Positions 1-8,815 of a stretch of DNA of 64,000 nt are shown here, in pieces. The number at the start of each line of letters is the position of its first letter. The first letter of the stretch is position 1. Under the pieces are notes generated by a model, which searched no databases, was not told the origin of the DNA, and saw only the letters and a list, made by a program, of their open reading frames with translations. The DNA is from Azospirillum sp. TSH64 (GTDB lineage Bacteria > Pseudomonadota > Alphaproteobacteria > Azospirillales > Azospirillaceae), in NCBI RefSeq assembly GCF_003116035.1, contig NZ_LGQW01000015.1, positions 736,086-800,085 on the forward strand, given 5' to 3'. The position numbers and the translations under genes were made by a program.

Positions 1-256
1 CGACTCCCTCGGCCGAACCGAGGGAGAGGCCGACCCCATGGCAGCTCAGCGGGTAGTCCCGGCGGATCGCCTCCAGGGCGCGCAGCCGGGGACCGCCGGC
101 CGCCAGATAGGTCTCGCTGTGCACCTCAATCCACGCCACGCGCGGGCGGGAGGTGAGGAACTCCGCGACGTGGCGGTGCCGCAGTCCGATGCCCGCCTGG
201 GAGGGCACGGGGAAGGACGCTTTGGCGGCATGGTTCGCGGGAATCGGGGTGGACAT
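1..256 (-). CDS. bufB: BufB, DUF692 family metal-dependent partner of bufferin (3' end cut by window edge)
   Basis: The ATG at 256 on the minus strand opens 85 codons that run off the left edge of the window. Visible DUF692 motifs are [13 protein letters not shown] near residue 22, WIEVHSETY near 42 and [14 protein letters not shown] near 68. In the family, DUF692 proteins are multinuclear iron enzymes (MbnB-like). In bufferin operons they work with BufC on the cysteines of the BufA precursor to make a copper-binding peptide. The gene lies 37 bp downstream of bufA1 on the same strand, the usual order. BufC would be expected further left, outside this window. The first-family motifs are clear; the metal-handling role is from family knowledge. 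Confidence 0.88.
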   Translation of the reverse strand, partial: MSTPIPANHAAKASFPVPSQAGIGLRHRHVAEFLTSRPRVAWIEVHSETYLAAGGPRLRALEAIRRDYPLSCHGVGLSLGSAEGV

Positions 257-293
257 GGGAGACGTCTCCGGCGGCCGGCGGAACGGGGTGGGA

Positions 294-611
294 TCAGCCC
301 TTCTTGGTCATGTCCTTGGGCGTTCCGATGCCGTTGAACGCTTCGGTCTTGCCACCGATCTCCTTGCAAACGCCGGCCTTGACCGCGCGCCACTCGCCGC
401 CGTCGTAGTCCTTGGCGGACTGGCCGGCGCAGGAATGGGTGCCGGCGGCGTTGGCGCAGCTGTTCTGTCCGGCCTTGGAGACGCCGTAGCACTTCTCCAG
501 CCCCGAGGCCTCGGCCGCGGCGGCGCTGTGCAGGGGGATCAGCGCAGCCATCGACAGGGCGCCGGCCAGCGCGGCGGCAACGGTCATCGTCGTGTTCATC
601 TTGGCGGTCAT
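294..611 (-). CDS. bufA1: BufA1-type bufferin precursor (DUF2282 family)
   Basis: A 105-residue exported protein. A hydrophobic signal segment covers about residues 4-28 and ends in an Ala-rich cleavage region. The mature part carries the four cysteines typical of DUF2282: [14 protein letters not shown], then HSCAG, then GVCKEIGG. In the characterised family these cysteines are modified by BufB/BufC into a periplasmic copper-chelating peptide that buffers metal stress. The start at 611 is chosen because AGGAGAG lies just upstream (complement of 616-622); the in-frame ATG at 626 would swallow that site. The gene is divergent from the LysR gene at 857, across a promoter region containing a LysR-type palindrome. 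Confidence 0.9.
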   Translation of the reverse strand: MTAKMNTTMTVAAALAGALSMAALIPLHSAAAAEASGLEKCYGVSKAGQNSCANAAGTHSCAGQSAKDYDGGEWRAVKAGVCKEIGGKTEAFNGIGTPKDMTKKG

Positions 612-667
612 GGTTTCTCTCCTCATGTGGGGCCTTCCGTTGTTGGAGGCGTCCGGTGAAGATCAAA

Positions 668-714
668 GTATTTGTTGGACGACCTCGACGGAAATGCCTG
701 GTGAGTATTTGTTG
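668..714. repeat. Two direct copies of GTATTTGTTG in the bufA1/LysR promoter region
   Basis: GTATTTGTTG occurs at 668-677 and again at 705-714, 37 bp apart. The second copy abuts the CATAG-N7-CTATG palindrome. Such tandem 10-mers upstream of divergent genes may be regulator half-sites, but chance cannot be excluded. Confidence 0.4.
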
Positions 715-731
715 CATAGCCGCCGGCTATG
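715..731. promoter_or_regulatory. LysR-type operator CATAG-N7-CTATG (site A)
   Basis: The sequence CATAGCCGCCGGCTATG is a perfect 7-bp dyad with a 3-bp centre. It contains the T-N11-A core expected of LysR-type sites and equals one half of an OxyR operator (ATAG-N7-CTAT). It sits 126 bp before the LysR start at 857 and 104 bp before bufA1, so it could serve either gene. Sixteen of its 17 bases match site B at 13177, which lies before the seven-gene minus-strand operon. Confidence 0.65.
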
Positions 732-856
732 GACGGATCACGTTCCCTTCGCGCCCTATCACAATGATGTGAAAGGTTGTTTACCGGCCTCCCCCAACTG
801 AGCACCGGCATCGGCGGCATCACAGTGTATGATCGGTCACGAAAGGGGGTCCGATC

Positions 857-1783
857 ATGGAGATGCACCAGATCCGTTACTTCCTGGCCGTCGCCGAAAC
901 GCTGAACTTCACGCGCGCGGCGGAGCAGTGCAACGTCACCCAACCCTCGCTGACCCGCGCCATCCAAAAGCTGGAAGAGGAAATGGGCGGCCTGCTGTTC
1001 AGCCGCGAGCACCACAACACCCACCTGACCGAGCTGGGCCGGCTGGTGCTGCCGCATCTGGACTCCATCTATACGACCAACTCGGCCGTGCTGGCGGAGG
1101 CCAAGCAGTACCGCAGCATGGAGCGGGCACCCCTCAAGCTCGGTGTCATGTGCACGATCAGCCCCGGCCGCCTCGTCGGCTTCTTCGAGCAGTTGCGTGC
1201 CCGCATCCCCATGCTCGACCTGCAGATCCAGGACCTGCCGGCAAAGCCGCTGGTGGAGGCGTTGGTGGGCGGCGATCTGGACGTGGCGCTGGTGGCGCTG
1301 CCGTCGTTTCCCGAGCGCTGCACCGCGCGGCCCCTGTTCACCGAGCGGTATCTGATCGCATGCCCGCGTGGTCACCGGTTCGAGAGCATGAACGCCGTTC
1401 CTCTGCCCGAACTGGACGGCGAGGACTACCTTCAGCGCGTGCACTGCGAGTTCCGCTATCATTTCGAAGTGTTGAAAGTGCCGAAGCGGCACGCTGTGAA
1501 CATCCGCTATCACAGTGAGCGGGAGGATTGGGTCCAGGCGATGATCGCCGCCGGCATGGGCTGTGCGGTGATGCCGGAGAACATGGCAACGCTGCCGGGC
1601 GTGGTGACGCGCGCCATCGTCGAGCCGGAAGTGACGCGCACCATCCACTTGGTCACCGTTGCCGGGCGCCGCTTCACACCGGTGGAGCAGGTCGCCATCC
1701 GCATGGCCCAGACCTACCACTGGGATGCCGCCGAACCGACGCGCACGTCGATGAGATGGGAGGATGTCGCCGTGGTGGAGTGA
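857..1783 (+). CDS. LysR-family transcriptional regulator, OxyR-like
   Basis: A 308-residue LysR regulator with full family length. The winged helix-turn-helix covers about residues 1-60 (MEMHQIRYFLAVAETLNFTR, then TQPSLTRAIQKLE), followed by a substrate-binding domain to the end. Cys197 sits in the sequence RVHCEFR, after a block (VPLPELDGEDYL) that resembles the segment before the peroxide-sensing Cys199 of E. coli OxyR. A second cysteine at the OxyR Cys208 position is absent. The ribosome site AAAGGGGG precedes the ATG. An ATAG-N7-CTAT palindrome upstream fits autoregulation. Oxidative sensing is a hypothesis; the regulator family is certain. Confidence 0.93.
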   Translation: MEMHQIRYFLAVAETLNFTRAAEQCNVTQPSLTRAIQKLEEEMGGLLFSREHHNTHLTELGRLVLPHLDSIYTTNSAVLAEAKQYRSMERAPLKLGVMCTISPGRLVGFFEQLRARIPMLDLQIQDLPAKPLVEALVGGDLDVALVALPSFPERCTARPLFTERYLIACPRGHRFESMNAVPLPELDGEDYLQRVHCEFRYHFEVLKVPKRHAVNIRYHSEREDWVQAMIAAGMGCAVMPENMATLPGVVTRAIVEPEVTRTIHLVTVAGRRFTPVEQVAIRMAQTYHWDAAEPTRTSMRWEDVAVVE

Positions 1784-1792
1784 ACAGAAAAT

Positions 1793-1817
1793 CCTCCCCC
1801 AGCGGGACTGGGGGAGG
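1793..1817 (-). terminator. Intrinsic terminator of the 1.8-13.0 kb minus-strand operon
   Basis: Perfect 10-bp arms, CCTCCCCCAG at 1793-1802 and CTGGGGGAGG at 1808-1817, enclose the 5-base loop CGGGA. Read on the minus strand, the stem is followed by ATTTTCT, so it ends transcripts from the glucosidase gene. It lies between convergent genes and may also slow plus-strand transcription from the LysR gene. Confidence 0.8.
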
Positions 1818-1828
1818 GCTTGAACGAT

Positions 1829-4528
1829 CTACGCCGTCGCTTCCTGCACGCTCTTCTCCTTCCAGTATTCGGGCACCTCCCGCCGGTATCGCCTCATCAC
1901 CAGATTGGCGAGCAGGCCCGTCCAGCCGGTCTGGTGCGCCGCTCCCAGGCCCTGGCCGGTGTCGGCGTGGAAGTATTCGTAGAACAGCAGCAGATCGCGC
2001 CAGTGCGGGTCGTCGTGGAAGACCGGTTGCGCACGGTAGACCGGCCGCCGACCCTCGTCATCGGGCCGGTAAATGGACACCAGCCGGTCCGACACCAGCG
2101 TGGCGATCTCCTTCAGCGTCAGCCGCCGTCCGCCCAGGCATGGCACCGGCACGGTGAAATCGTCGCCGAGGAAGCGGTGGAACTTCTCCAGACCCTGGAC
2201 CAGCGTGTAGTTCACCGGCATCCACACCGGCCCGCGCCAGTTGGAATTGCCGCCGAACAGGCCGGAGGTGGACTCGCCCGGCGAATATTCGATCAGCGCC
2301 TGCCCGACGCCCGGCAGGTCGCCAATATGGCGATGCTCGGCGTGGATGCGGCTGACGCTGCGCACGCCGTAGTCAGACAGGAATTGCCCCTGGTCGAGCA
2401 GGCGCTGGAGGATGCGCGGCAGCATGGTGTGATCGACCAACGCCAGCAGATGCTCGCCCCGCGCGTTCTCCCAGTCCGGGCAGGCGCAGACGGTGCTGCC
2501 CTGGAACTTGCCGCCCTGGTGCCGGGTCAGCAGGGCGCGGAAGCGCGGCACACATTCCAGGAGGCGGCGGTCGATCACTTCGGTGGCGAACAGCGGGATC
2601 AGGCCGACCATGGAGTAGACGTTGACGCGACTGACCTTGCCGTCCGGGCAGACGATCAGGTCCTTGAAGAAGCCGTCCTCGTCGTCCCACAGCGACACCG
2701 CACCCGGCACATGGCCACCGATGGTGTTGGCGACCGACAGGAACTGGCTGTAGATCTGGATCGCGATGTCCTCGTAATCGTGGTCCTCCCGCGCCAGTTC
2801 CAGCGCCATCACCACCATGTTGAGCGCGAACATCGCCATCCAACCGGTGGCGTCGGCCTGCTTCAGGCTGTAGCCCGGCGGCAGTGGCTGTGAGCGGTCG
2901 AACACCGAGATGTTGTCGAGACCGAGGAAGCCGCCCTCGAACACGTTGTGGCCGTCCGTGTCCTTGCGGTTGATCCACCAGGCGTAGTTCAGCAGCAGCT
3001 TGTGGAAGACGCGGTGCAGGAAGTGCGTGTCGCCCTCGCCGCGCTGCACGCGCTCGGCCCGGAAGACCTTCAGCGCCGCCATGGCGTGCACCGGCGGGTT
3101 GACGTCGCCGAACGCCCACTCGTAGGCGGGGATCTGGCCGTTGGGGTGCAGGAAGCGCTCGCTCAGCAGCACCTCGACCTGGTCCTTGGCGAAATCGACG
3201 TCCGCCAGCGCCAGCGCCGCGCAGTGGTAGGCGAGGTCCCAGGCGGCGAACCATGGGTATTCCCAGGCGTCGGGCATGGAGATGACGTCGGAGGACTTCA
3301 GATGCTTCCAGGAGCGGTTGCGCCCTGACTTGTGGCTCTCGGGCGGGGAAATCTGGTCGCCGCCCAACCAGCGCTCCACGTCGTAGTGGAAGAACTGCTT
3401 CGACCAGATCATGCCGGCCTGCGCCTGACGCAGGATGCGCGCATCCTCCGCGTCGGCGTCGGGAGCCAAGTCGCGGTAGAAGGCGTCGGCCTCGGCCAAT
3501 CGCGTGTCGAGGACGCGCCGCGTGCTGGCGAAGGGCCGGGCGAGCGGCTCACCGGACAGCACGAGGTTCACCGAGGCGGCGCCGCCGGCCGGCACCTCCA
3601 GCACGGTCCATGCCGCCGCCTTGGTGCCCTCGCCGGCCGGGTTGACGGCGGCCTCATCGCCGCCGACCACGCGGCGGTGGAAGGCGTCCTTGACGTAGGG
3701 CGTGGGGTTGGGCACGCCCCACAGGCGTTCGGCGTTGCTGTCGTTTTCGGTGAACAGCAGCTCGGCCGCTTGGGCGCCATACAGGCGGTAGTCGCCCAAG
3801 CCGGGGTGCGCGGCGCGGATCGCCCAGGCAGCCCCTTCCGGCGCCATGTCGCGTGCGAGGCTCGGGCGCTGCGTCCCGTCGCCCCACGCCCAGGTGTTGC
3901 GGAACCACAGGGTGGGAAGCAGGTGCAGGGTCGCGGCCTCGGGGCCGCGGTTGGATGCGGTGATGCGGATGTGGATCTCCCGCGGGCCGGCCTTGGCGTA
4001 GGTCACCTCCACGTCCCAAGTGCGGCTGTCGTCGAACACCCCGGTATCAGCCAGACCGAACGGCGGGTCGGTGCGACCGCGCGCGCGGTTCTCCGCCACC
4101 AGCCGATCGTAGGGATAGGCCGCCTGCGGGTATTTGTAGAGCGCGCGCAGGTGCGCGTGGCTGGGCGTGGCGTCGAGGTAGAAGTAGTATTCCTTCACGT
4201 CTTCGCCGCGGTTGCCCTCGTTGCCGGTCAGGCCGAAAGCGCGCTCCTTGAGGATCGGGTCCCGGCCGTTCCACAGCGCAAGCGCGAAGCACAGCCGCTG
4301 CTCCGCGTCGCAGATCCCGACCAAGCCATCCTCGCTCCAGCGATAGGCGCGCGAGCGCGCCTGATCGTGGCTGAAATCCTCCCACGCCGTGCCGTGCGCG
4401 CTGTAGTCCTCGCGCACCGTGCCCCAGGCCCGCTCGGACAGGTAGGGGCCCCAGAGGCGCCAGTCCTCGGTGCCGGCCCGCTGGGCCTCCAGGCGTCGGC
4501 GTTCGGCGTTCATGGTGTTGGTGGTCAT
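1829..4528 (-). CDS. MGH1-like glycoside hydrolase (glucosidase, GH63-related)
   Basis: An 899-residue cytoplasmic protein with no signal peptide. The C-terminal half looks like an (alpha/alpha)6 glycosidase barrel of the mannosylglycerate-hydrolase/GH63 group: [28 protein letters not shown], and [18 protein letters not shown] near the end. The N-terminal part is a beta-rich domain. It probably acts on an alpha-glucosidic or glucosylglycerate-like substrate; the exact sugar cannot be read from the sequence. The start at 4528 is supported by AAGGAGGAACG just upstream, so the longer frame to 4636 is rejected. It is the last gene of the operon, 19 bp after the debranching-type enzyme, and pairs of these two genes are a familiar arrangement. 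Confidence 0.85.
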   Translation of the reverse strand: MTTNTMNAERRRLEAQRAGTEDWRLWGPYLSERAWGTVREDYSAHGTAWEDFSHDQARSRAYRWSEDGLVGICDAEQRLCFALALWNGRDPILKERAFGLTGNEGNRGEDVKEYYFYLDATPSHAHLRALYKYPQAAYPYDRLVAENRARGRTDPPFGLADTGVFDDSRTWDVEVTYAKAGPREIHIRITASNRGPEAATLHLLPTLWFRNTWAWGDGTQRPSLARDMAPEGAAWAIRAAHPGLGDYRLYGAQAAELLFTENDSNAERLWGVPNPTPYVKDAFHRRVVGGDEAAVNPAGEGTKAAAWTVLEVPAGGAASVNLVLSGEPLARPFASTRRVLDTRLAEADAFYRDLAPDADAEDARILRQAQAGMIWSKQFFHYDVERWLGGDQISPPESHKSGRNRSWKHLKSSDVISMPDAWEYPWFAAWDLAYHCAALALADVDFAKDQVEVLLSERFLHPNGQIPAYEWAFGDVNPPVHAMAALKVFRAERVQRGEGDTHFLHRVFHKLLLNYAWWINRKDTDGHNVFEGGFLGLDNISVFDRSQPLPPGYSLKQADATGWMAMFALNMVVMALELAREDHDYEDIAIQIYSQFLSVANTIGGHVPGAVSLWDDEDGFFKDLIVCPDGKVSRVNVYSMVGLIPLFATEVIDRRLLECVPRFRALLTRHQGGKFQGSTVCACPDWENARGEHLLALVDHTMLPRILQRLLDQGQFLSDYGVRSVSRIHAEHRHIGDLPGVGQALIEYSPGESTSGLFGGNSNWRGPVWMPVNYTLVQGLEKFHRFLGDDFTVPVPCLGGRRLTLKEIATLVSDRLVSIYRPDDEGRRPVYRAQPVFHDDPHWRDLLLFYEYFHADTGQGLGAAHQTGWTGLLANLVMRRYRREVPEYWKEKSVQEATA

Positions 4529-4547
4529 GGGATCGTTCCTCCTTGGA

Positions 4548-6593
4548 TCAGGTTCGTTTGGCTTGTTCGAGCCGCCACCACGCTTCGAGCAGGCAGGCGA
4601 CCGACCAGGCTTGCGCCGGGGCTCCGCGCGGGGCATGCGGCGGGGCGCCTTCGAAGATCTCGCTGACCTGGCCGAGCGCGGCGTCGGTCAAATGGTCGGC
4701 GATGGGGGCCAGCAGGCGTTGCGCCGCCGCGGCGTCGCCGGTCACCCGGAACGCGGCCAGCGCGTAAGGGCCGAGCAGCCATCCCCACACCGGGCCCTGG
4801 TGGTAGCCGCCATCGCGTTCCAGAACGCCGCCGCGATAGCTGGGTCGGTAGTCGGGATGACCGGGCGACAGCGAGCGGAGGCCATAGCTGGTCAGCAGTT
4901 CCCGTCGGCACTCATCGACGACGCGGGCCTGTGTCGCGCGGTCGAGCGGGCTGTGCGGCAGGCTGACGGCGAAGATCTGGTTGGGGCGGATGGTCGGGTC
5001 ATCTCCTGCCGGGCCGTCGATCACGTCGAACAGGCCACCCCTGGGGCGCAGGAAGCGCCCGAACGACCTGCGCACGCGCTCCGCGGCGGCGTGATAAGCG
5101 TCCGCGGGCTTGCCCAGGCGCTCCGCGAATCCCGCCATGACGGAGAGCGCGTTGAACCACAGCGCGTTGATCTCCACCGGTTTGCCGTGGCGGGGTGTCA
5201 CCACCCAGTCACCGATCTTGGCGTCCATCCAGGTGAGCTGAAGGCCCGGTTCCCCGGCGCGCAGCAGGCCGTCCGCCGGGTCCTCGCCGATGCCGTAGCG
5301 CGTGCCGCGCCGATGCCAGTCGATGATCTCCGCCAGGACGGGCAGGGCGGTCTCCAGCGCCGCGTCGTCGCCGGTGGCATCCACGTAGGCGCGCCACGCC
5401 TCGACGTACCAGAGCGCGGCGTCCACGGTGTTGTAGTCGGCGCGTTCGCCGGCACCGGGGAAGACGTTGGGCAGCATGCCCCGGTCCACGAAGCGGGCGA
5501 AGGTCTCCAGGATGCGGCGGGCGCTGCCGGCGCGGCCGGTCGCCAGCGTCAGACCGGGCAGTGCGATCATGGTATCGCGTCCCCAGTCGCCGAACCACGG
5601 GTAGCCGGCGATGACCGACTGCCCGTCCGGCACGCCGGGCAGCGGCCGGGTGAACAGGTAGCTGTCGGCCGCCAGCACCAGCCGGTGCACCCAATCCGGC
5701 GCGTCGGCCAGCTCCGGCACGGTGGCGGAGGCCACGTCGAGCACCGCCGCCTCCGCACCCAGACGGCGCGCCAGCGCTGCCGGCAGATCGGTGGGCGCAT
5801 CCTCTTCAAGGCTGCCGACGATGCCGGCCCAGGCGCCGGGCGTCAGGTCCAGCAACGCCTCGCCGACGCAGAGATGGTGATCGTCGGCCGGTAGGCCGCG
5901 TTCCGCCTCGATGGGCAGGGCGAAGTCGGCGTGCCAGTCATGGCGTGGCTCGATCCGCCCGCCGACCGCGGTGAGGTGGAGGGTGAAGGCGGGATCGACG
6001 ACACGCAGGCCATGCCCGTCCACCGCCTCCACCACCGGGTGGAAGCCGCTGCGGTCGACGGTGCCGTGGTGGTCGCGGCCGTTTGCCAGCAGCGACACCC
6101 TCAGCCGCCAGGGCTCGCCGTCCGGGTCGAGGCGCCACGCGGCGTAGACTGTGTTGGCGCCCTGCTCCAGCCAGACGCGCGCCTCGATGCGGCGGCCGGC
6201 GACGGCGTAGGTCCACACTGGGACGCGGCCGTCCAACTCGAAGCTCTCCAGGTTCGCGTGGCCGGCCGGGGCGATGGTGCCGCTGCTCCAGCGGTTGGTG
6301 AACAGCGGGATCTCGTGCCCGTCGGCCAGCAGCGTGGCGTCGGCCTTGGCAAACACCAGCCGCCGGCCGAGCGGCGGCTCCACCGGCGCCACCAGCAGGC
6401 CGTGGTAGCGCCGGGTCAGGCTGCCAGCGAGGGTGCCGGCGGCGTAGGCGCCCAGTCCATTGGCGAGCCACCACTCCCGCCGCTCGGCCTGGGCGAGGTC
6501 GCCGCACACGGCACGTCCGAAGCGGATGGGCATCGGGTCATTGTCCCTGAGGCCGGAAACGGACTCCTCTTCGCGGATGATCGCGATGGTCAT
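4548..6593 (-). CDS. Glycogen debranching enzyme-like protein (amylo-alpha-1,6-glucosidase, GH133 type)
   Basis: A 681-residue protein with two domains. The N-terminal bacterial debranching domain (about 30-290) has WWLANGLGAYAAGTLAGS and RRYHGLLVAPVEPPLGRRL. The C-terminal glucosidase domain (about 310-680) has GYPWFGDWGRDTMIALPGL and FPGAGERADYNTVDAALWY. The family hydrolyses alpha-1,6 branch points or acts on related alpha-glucans. GAAGGGAG precedes the chosen ATG by 8 nt. It sits 14 bp after the DoxX/NDH-2 gene and 19 bp before the glucosidase, so it is co-transcribed with both. Whether the natural substrate is glycogen is unknown, because no glycogen synthesis gene is nearby. Confidence 0.87.
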   Translation of the reverse strand: MTIAIIREEESVSGLRDNDPMPIRFGRAVCGDLAQAERREWWLANGLGAYAAGTLAGSLTRRYHGLLVAPVEPPLGRRLVFAKADATLLADGHEIPLFTNRWSSGTIAPAGHANLESFELDGRVPVWTYAVAGRRIEARVWLEQGANTVYAAWRLDPDGEPWRLRVSLLANGRDHHGTVDRSGFHPVVEAVDGHGLRVVDPAFTLHLTAVGGRIEPRHDWHADFALPIEAERGLPADDHHLCVGEALLDLTPGAWAGIVGSLEEDAPTDLPAALARRLGAEAAVLDVASATVPELADAPDWVHRLVLAADSYLFTRPLPGVPDGQSVIAGYPWFGDWGRDTMIALPGLTLATGRAGSARRILETFARFVDRGMLPNVFPGAGERADYNTVDAALWYVEAWRAYVDATGDDAALETALPVLAEIIDWHRRGTRYGIGEDPADGLLRAGEPGLQLTWMDAKIGDWVVTPRHGKPVEINALWFNALSVMAGFAERLGKPADAYHAAAERVRRSFGRFLRPRGGLFDVIDGPAGDDPTIRPNQIFAVSLPHSPLDRATQARVVDECRRELLTSYGLRSLSPGHPDYRPSYRGGVLERDGGYHQGPVWGWLLGPYALAAFRVTGDAAAAQRLLAPIADHLTDAALGQVSEIFEGAPPHAPRGAPAQAWSVACLLEAWWRLEQAKRT

Positions 6594-6607
6594 CGGATGG
6601 TCTCCCT

Positions 6608-8815
6608 TCAGGAGGCGGTTTCAAGAGCGCGGGGGCGCGCCGGCTCGGGCGTTTTCGGGGGTGCGGACGGGCCGGTGATCAGGCGGGTGCCCTGGCGCAG
6701 CGTCAGGTAGGCCCAGAACCACTCCAGAGCGACGCCGATGCGGTTGCGCATGCCCGACAGGAACAGCACATGCACCGCGCCCCACAGCCACCACGCGGCC
6801 GCTCCCGTCAGACGCAGCCGGCCGAAGTCGGCGACCGCCGCCTTGCGCCCGATGGTCGCCAGACTGCCGGCGTGGCGGTAGCGGAACGGGCCGGGGGCCG
6901 TCCGTCCGGCGATGCGCGCGGCGATCACCGCGGCGACGTGGATGCCGCCCTGCTTGGCCGCCGGGGCGAGGCCGGGGACCGGCTGGCCGTCCCAGCCGTC
7001 GGACGCTGCGGTGTCGCCTATCGCGAAGACGTTCGGCAGACCGGTGACCGAGAGGTCCGGCCCTACCTTGACCCGGCCCGCGCTGTCGGCGGGCGCGCCC
7101 AGCCATTGCGCGGCCGGTGAGGCCATGACTCCGGCCGCCCAGAACACGGTGCGCGCCGGGATGCGCCGGCCCGACACCGTGACGCCTAGGGCTTCCACCG
7201 TCTCCACGCGGCTGCCGGTCATGACGCGCACCCCAAGCGCTTCCAGGGACGCTGCGGCGCTGGCCGACAGCGGTTCGGGGAAGGTGGGCAGGACGCGGGG
7301 GCCGGATTGAACCAGCAGGATCTGCGCCTCGGCCGGATCGATGGCGCGGAACTCGCCGGCCAGCCCGTGGCGGGCCAGTTCGGCGATGGCGCCGGCCAAC
7401 TCGACGCCGGTCGGGCCGCCGCCGACGATCACGAAGGTCAGGTGGGCGCGGCGCAACTCGGGATCGGTGGCGTTCTCCGCCTCCTCGAAGGCGAGCAGCA
7501 GGCGGCGACGGATTTCGGTGGCGTCCTCGACCTTCTTCAGGCCGGGAGCGAAAGGCTCCCACTCCTCGCGGCCGAAATAGCCGTGACGGGCGCCTGTCGC
7601 GAGCACGAGTTGATCGTAGGGCACGCGGCGCCCATCCTCCAGCAGGACGGACTGCTCCGAGGTGTCCACCCCGGACACGTCGCCCAGCAGGACGCGGGCG
7701 TTGGGCTGGTCGCGCAGCAGGCTGCGGATCGGCGTGGCGATGTCGGCCGGCGACAGGCTGGCGGTCGCCACCTGATAGAGCAGTGGCTGAAACAGGTGGT
7801 GGTTGCGCCGGTCGATCAGCGTGACGCGGCACGCCGTCCGCGCCAGTCCGCGCACCGCCGCCAGCCCTCCGAAGCCGCCACCGACCACCACCACGTGCGG
7901 CGCGTTCTCCGGCAGTGCCGGCGCCATGCCGGCCAGCCGCGGGAAACGGCTGCGCACGATCCCGGCGATGACGCGGTCCAGCGACAGCGGGCCGGGGCCG
8001 CGGGCGACGATGAGGCCCAGCAGCATCAGCCAATAGAGGTGGTCGACGTGGTGCAGGTAGGTGGCGTCGATGACCAGCGTCATGCCGATCAACGGCAGTG
8101 CGGCGAGGCGTGTACCCAGCCCGATCACCAGCAGCACCGGGCACGTCAGCTCGAACGCGGTGGAGACGACCGCGGCCAGTTCTGGCGACAGCAGCGGCAC
8201 CGAATACTCGGACTGGAACAGCAGGACCGTCGTCTCGAAATCGGCGATCTTCGTCAGGCCGGAGCGGAAGAACACCCCGGCGATCCAGCACCGGACGAGA
8301 AGCTGCACCAACGGGCCGGCGTACCGCGTCAACCCAGCCAGCAACCGCGCCGTGGTCTGCGCAAAGGGCAGGGCGCTGCCCGGCAGCCCGCGCACCAGGC
8401 GCCGGTCGAGCGACAGCGGCCCGGCGCCCAGGACGACGTACCAGACCAGCAGCACGGCCTGGAACAGGTGCTGGTCGAGCGCCAGATAGGCGTACTGCGT
8501 GACCAGCGCCAGGGCCAGCAGCGGCAGCGCTGCGGCGCGGGTGGCGAGGCCGAGCGCCAGCAGCGGCGGGCCGATCAATTCGACCGCCGCGCCGAGCACG
8601 GCAGCGGTCGCCGGGTCGAGCCAGGACACCGGGTATTCGGTGCGGGCGAGGAACAGCGCCTGCTCCCAGTCGTGCAGCTTGACGATGCCCGACACCCAGA
8701 AGGTCTGGGCCAGCCACAGGCGGATGAGCAGGTCGAGCGCCGGCCATGCCGCCCGTTGCGCGACGCGCAGCAGGTCGAGCGCGCGCTCGGCGCGATGCAG
8801 GGTTCGGTCAATCAT
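6608..8815 (-). CDS. Tandem DoxX domains fused to an NDH-2-like NAD(P)H dehydrogenase
   Basis: A 735-residue membrane-bound fusion. Residues about 15-140 and 155-295 are two DoxX-type four-helix modules, each containing an xxWxSGxxKxxDWE-like segment (WVSGIVKLHDWEQALFL and FFRSGLTKIADFETTVLLF). Residues about 308-735 form a type II NADH dehydrogenase: FAD site VVVVGGGFGGLAAV, NAD site FVIVGGGPTGVELAGAIAEL, NVFAIGDTA and the C-terminal amphipathic membrane helix region (WLWGAVHVLFLSGMRNRIG). It probably oxidises NAD(P)H and passes electrons to quinone or through the DoxX part. The start overlaps the VOC gene by 8 nt and has AGGA 7 nt upstream. The internal DoxX duplication plus fusion is unusual. 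Confidence 0.88.
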   Translation of the reverse strand: MIDRTLHRAERALDLLRVAQRAAWPALDLLIRLWLAQTFWVSGIVKLHDWEQALFLARTEYPVSWLDPATAAVLGAAVELIGPPLLALGLATRAAALPLLALALVTQYAYLALDQHLFQAVLLVWYVVLGAGPLSLDRRLVRGLPGSALPFAQTTARLLAGLTRYAGPLVQLLVRCWIAGVFFRSGLTKIADFETTVLLFQSEYSVPLLSPELAAVVSTAFELTCPVLLVIGLGTRLAALPLIGMTLVIDATYLHHVDHLYWLMLLGLIVARGPGPLSLDRVIAGIVRSRFPRLAGMAPALPENAPHVVVVGGGFGGLAAVRGLARTACRVTLIDRRNHHLFQPLLYQVATASLSPADIATPIRSLLRDQPNARVLLGDVSGVDTSEQSVLLEDGRRVPYDQLVLATGARHGYFGREEWEPFAPGLKKVEDATEIRRRLLLAFEEAENATDPELRRAHLTFVIVGGGPTGVELAGAIAELARHGLAGEFRAIDPAEAQILLVQSGPRVLPTFPEPLSASAAASLEALGVRVMTGSRVETVEALGVTVSGRRIPARTVFWAAGVMASPAAQWLGAPADSAGRVKVGPDLSVTGLPNVFAIGDTAASDGWDGQPVPGLAPAAKQGGIHVAAVIAARIAGRTAPGPFRYRHAGSLATIGRKAAVADFGRLRLTGAAAWWLWGAVHVLFLSGMRNRIGVALEWFWAYLTLRQGTRLITGPSAPPKTPEPARPRALETAS

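Noticed and set aside
46..717. Long minus-strand frame across the bufferin genes
   Set aside because: It is an arginine-rich shadow of bufA1 and bufB in another frame; the bufA1 and bufB frames show family motifs and ribosome sites.
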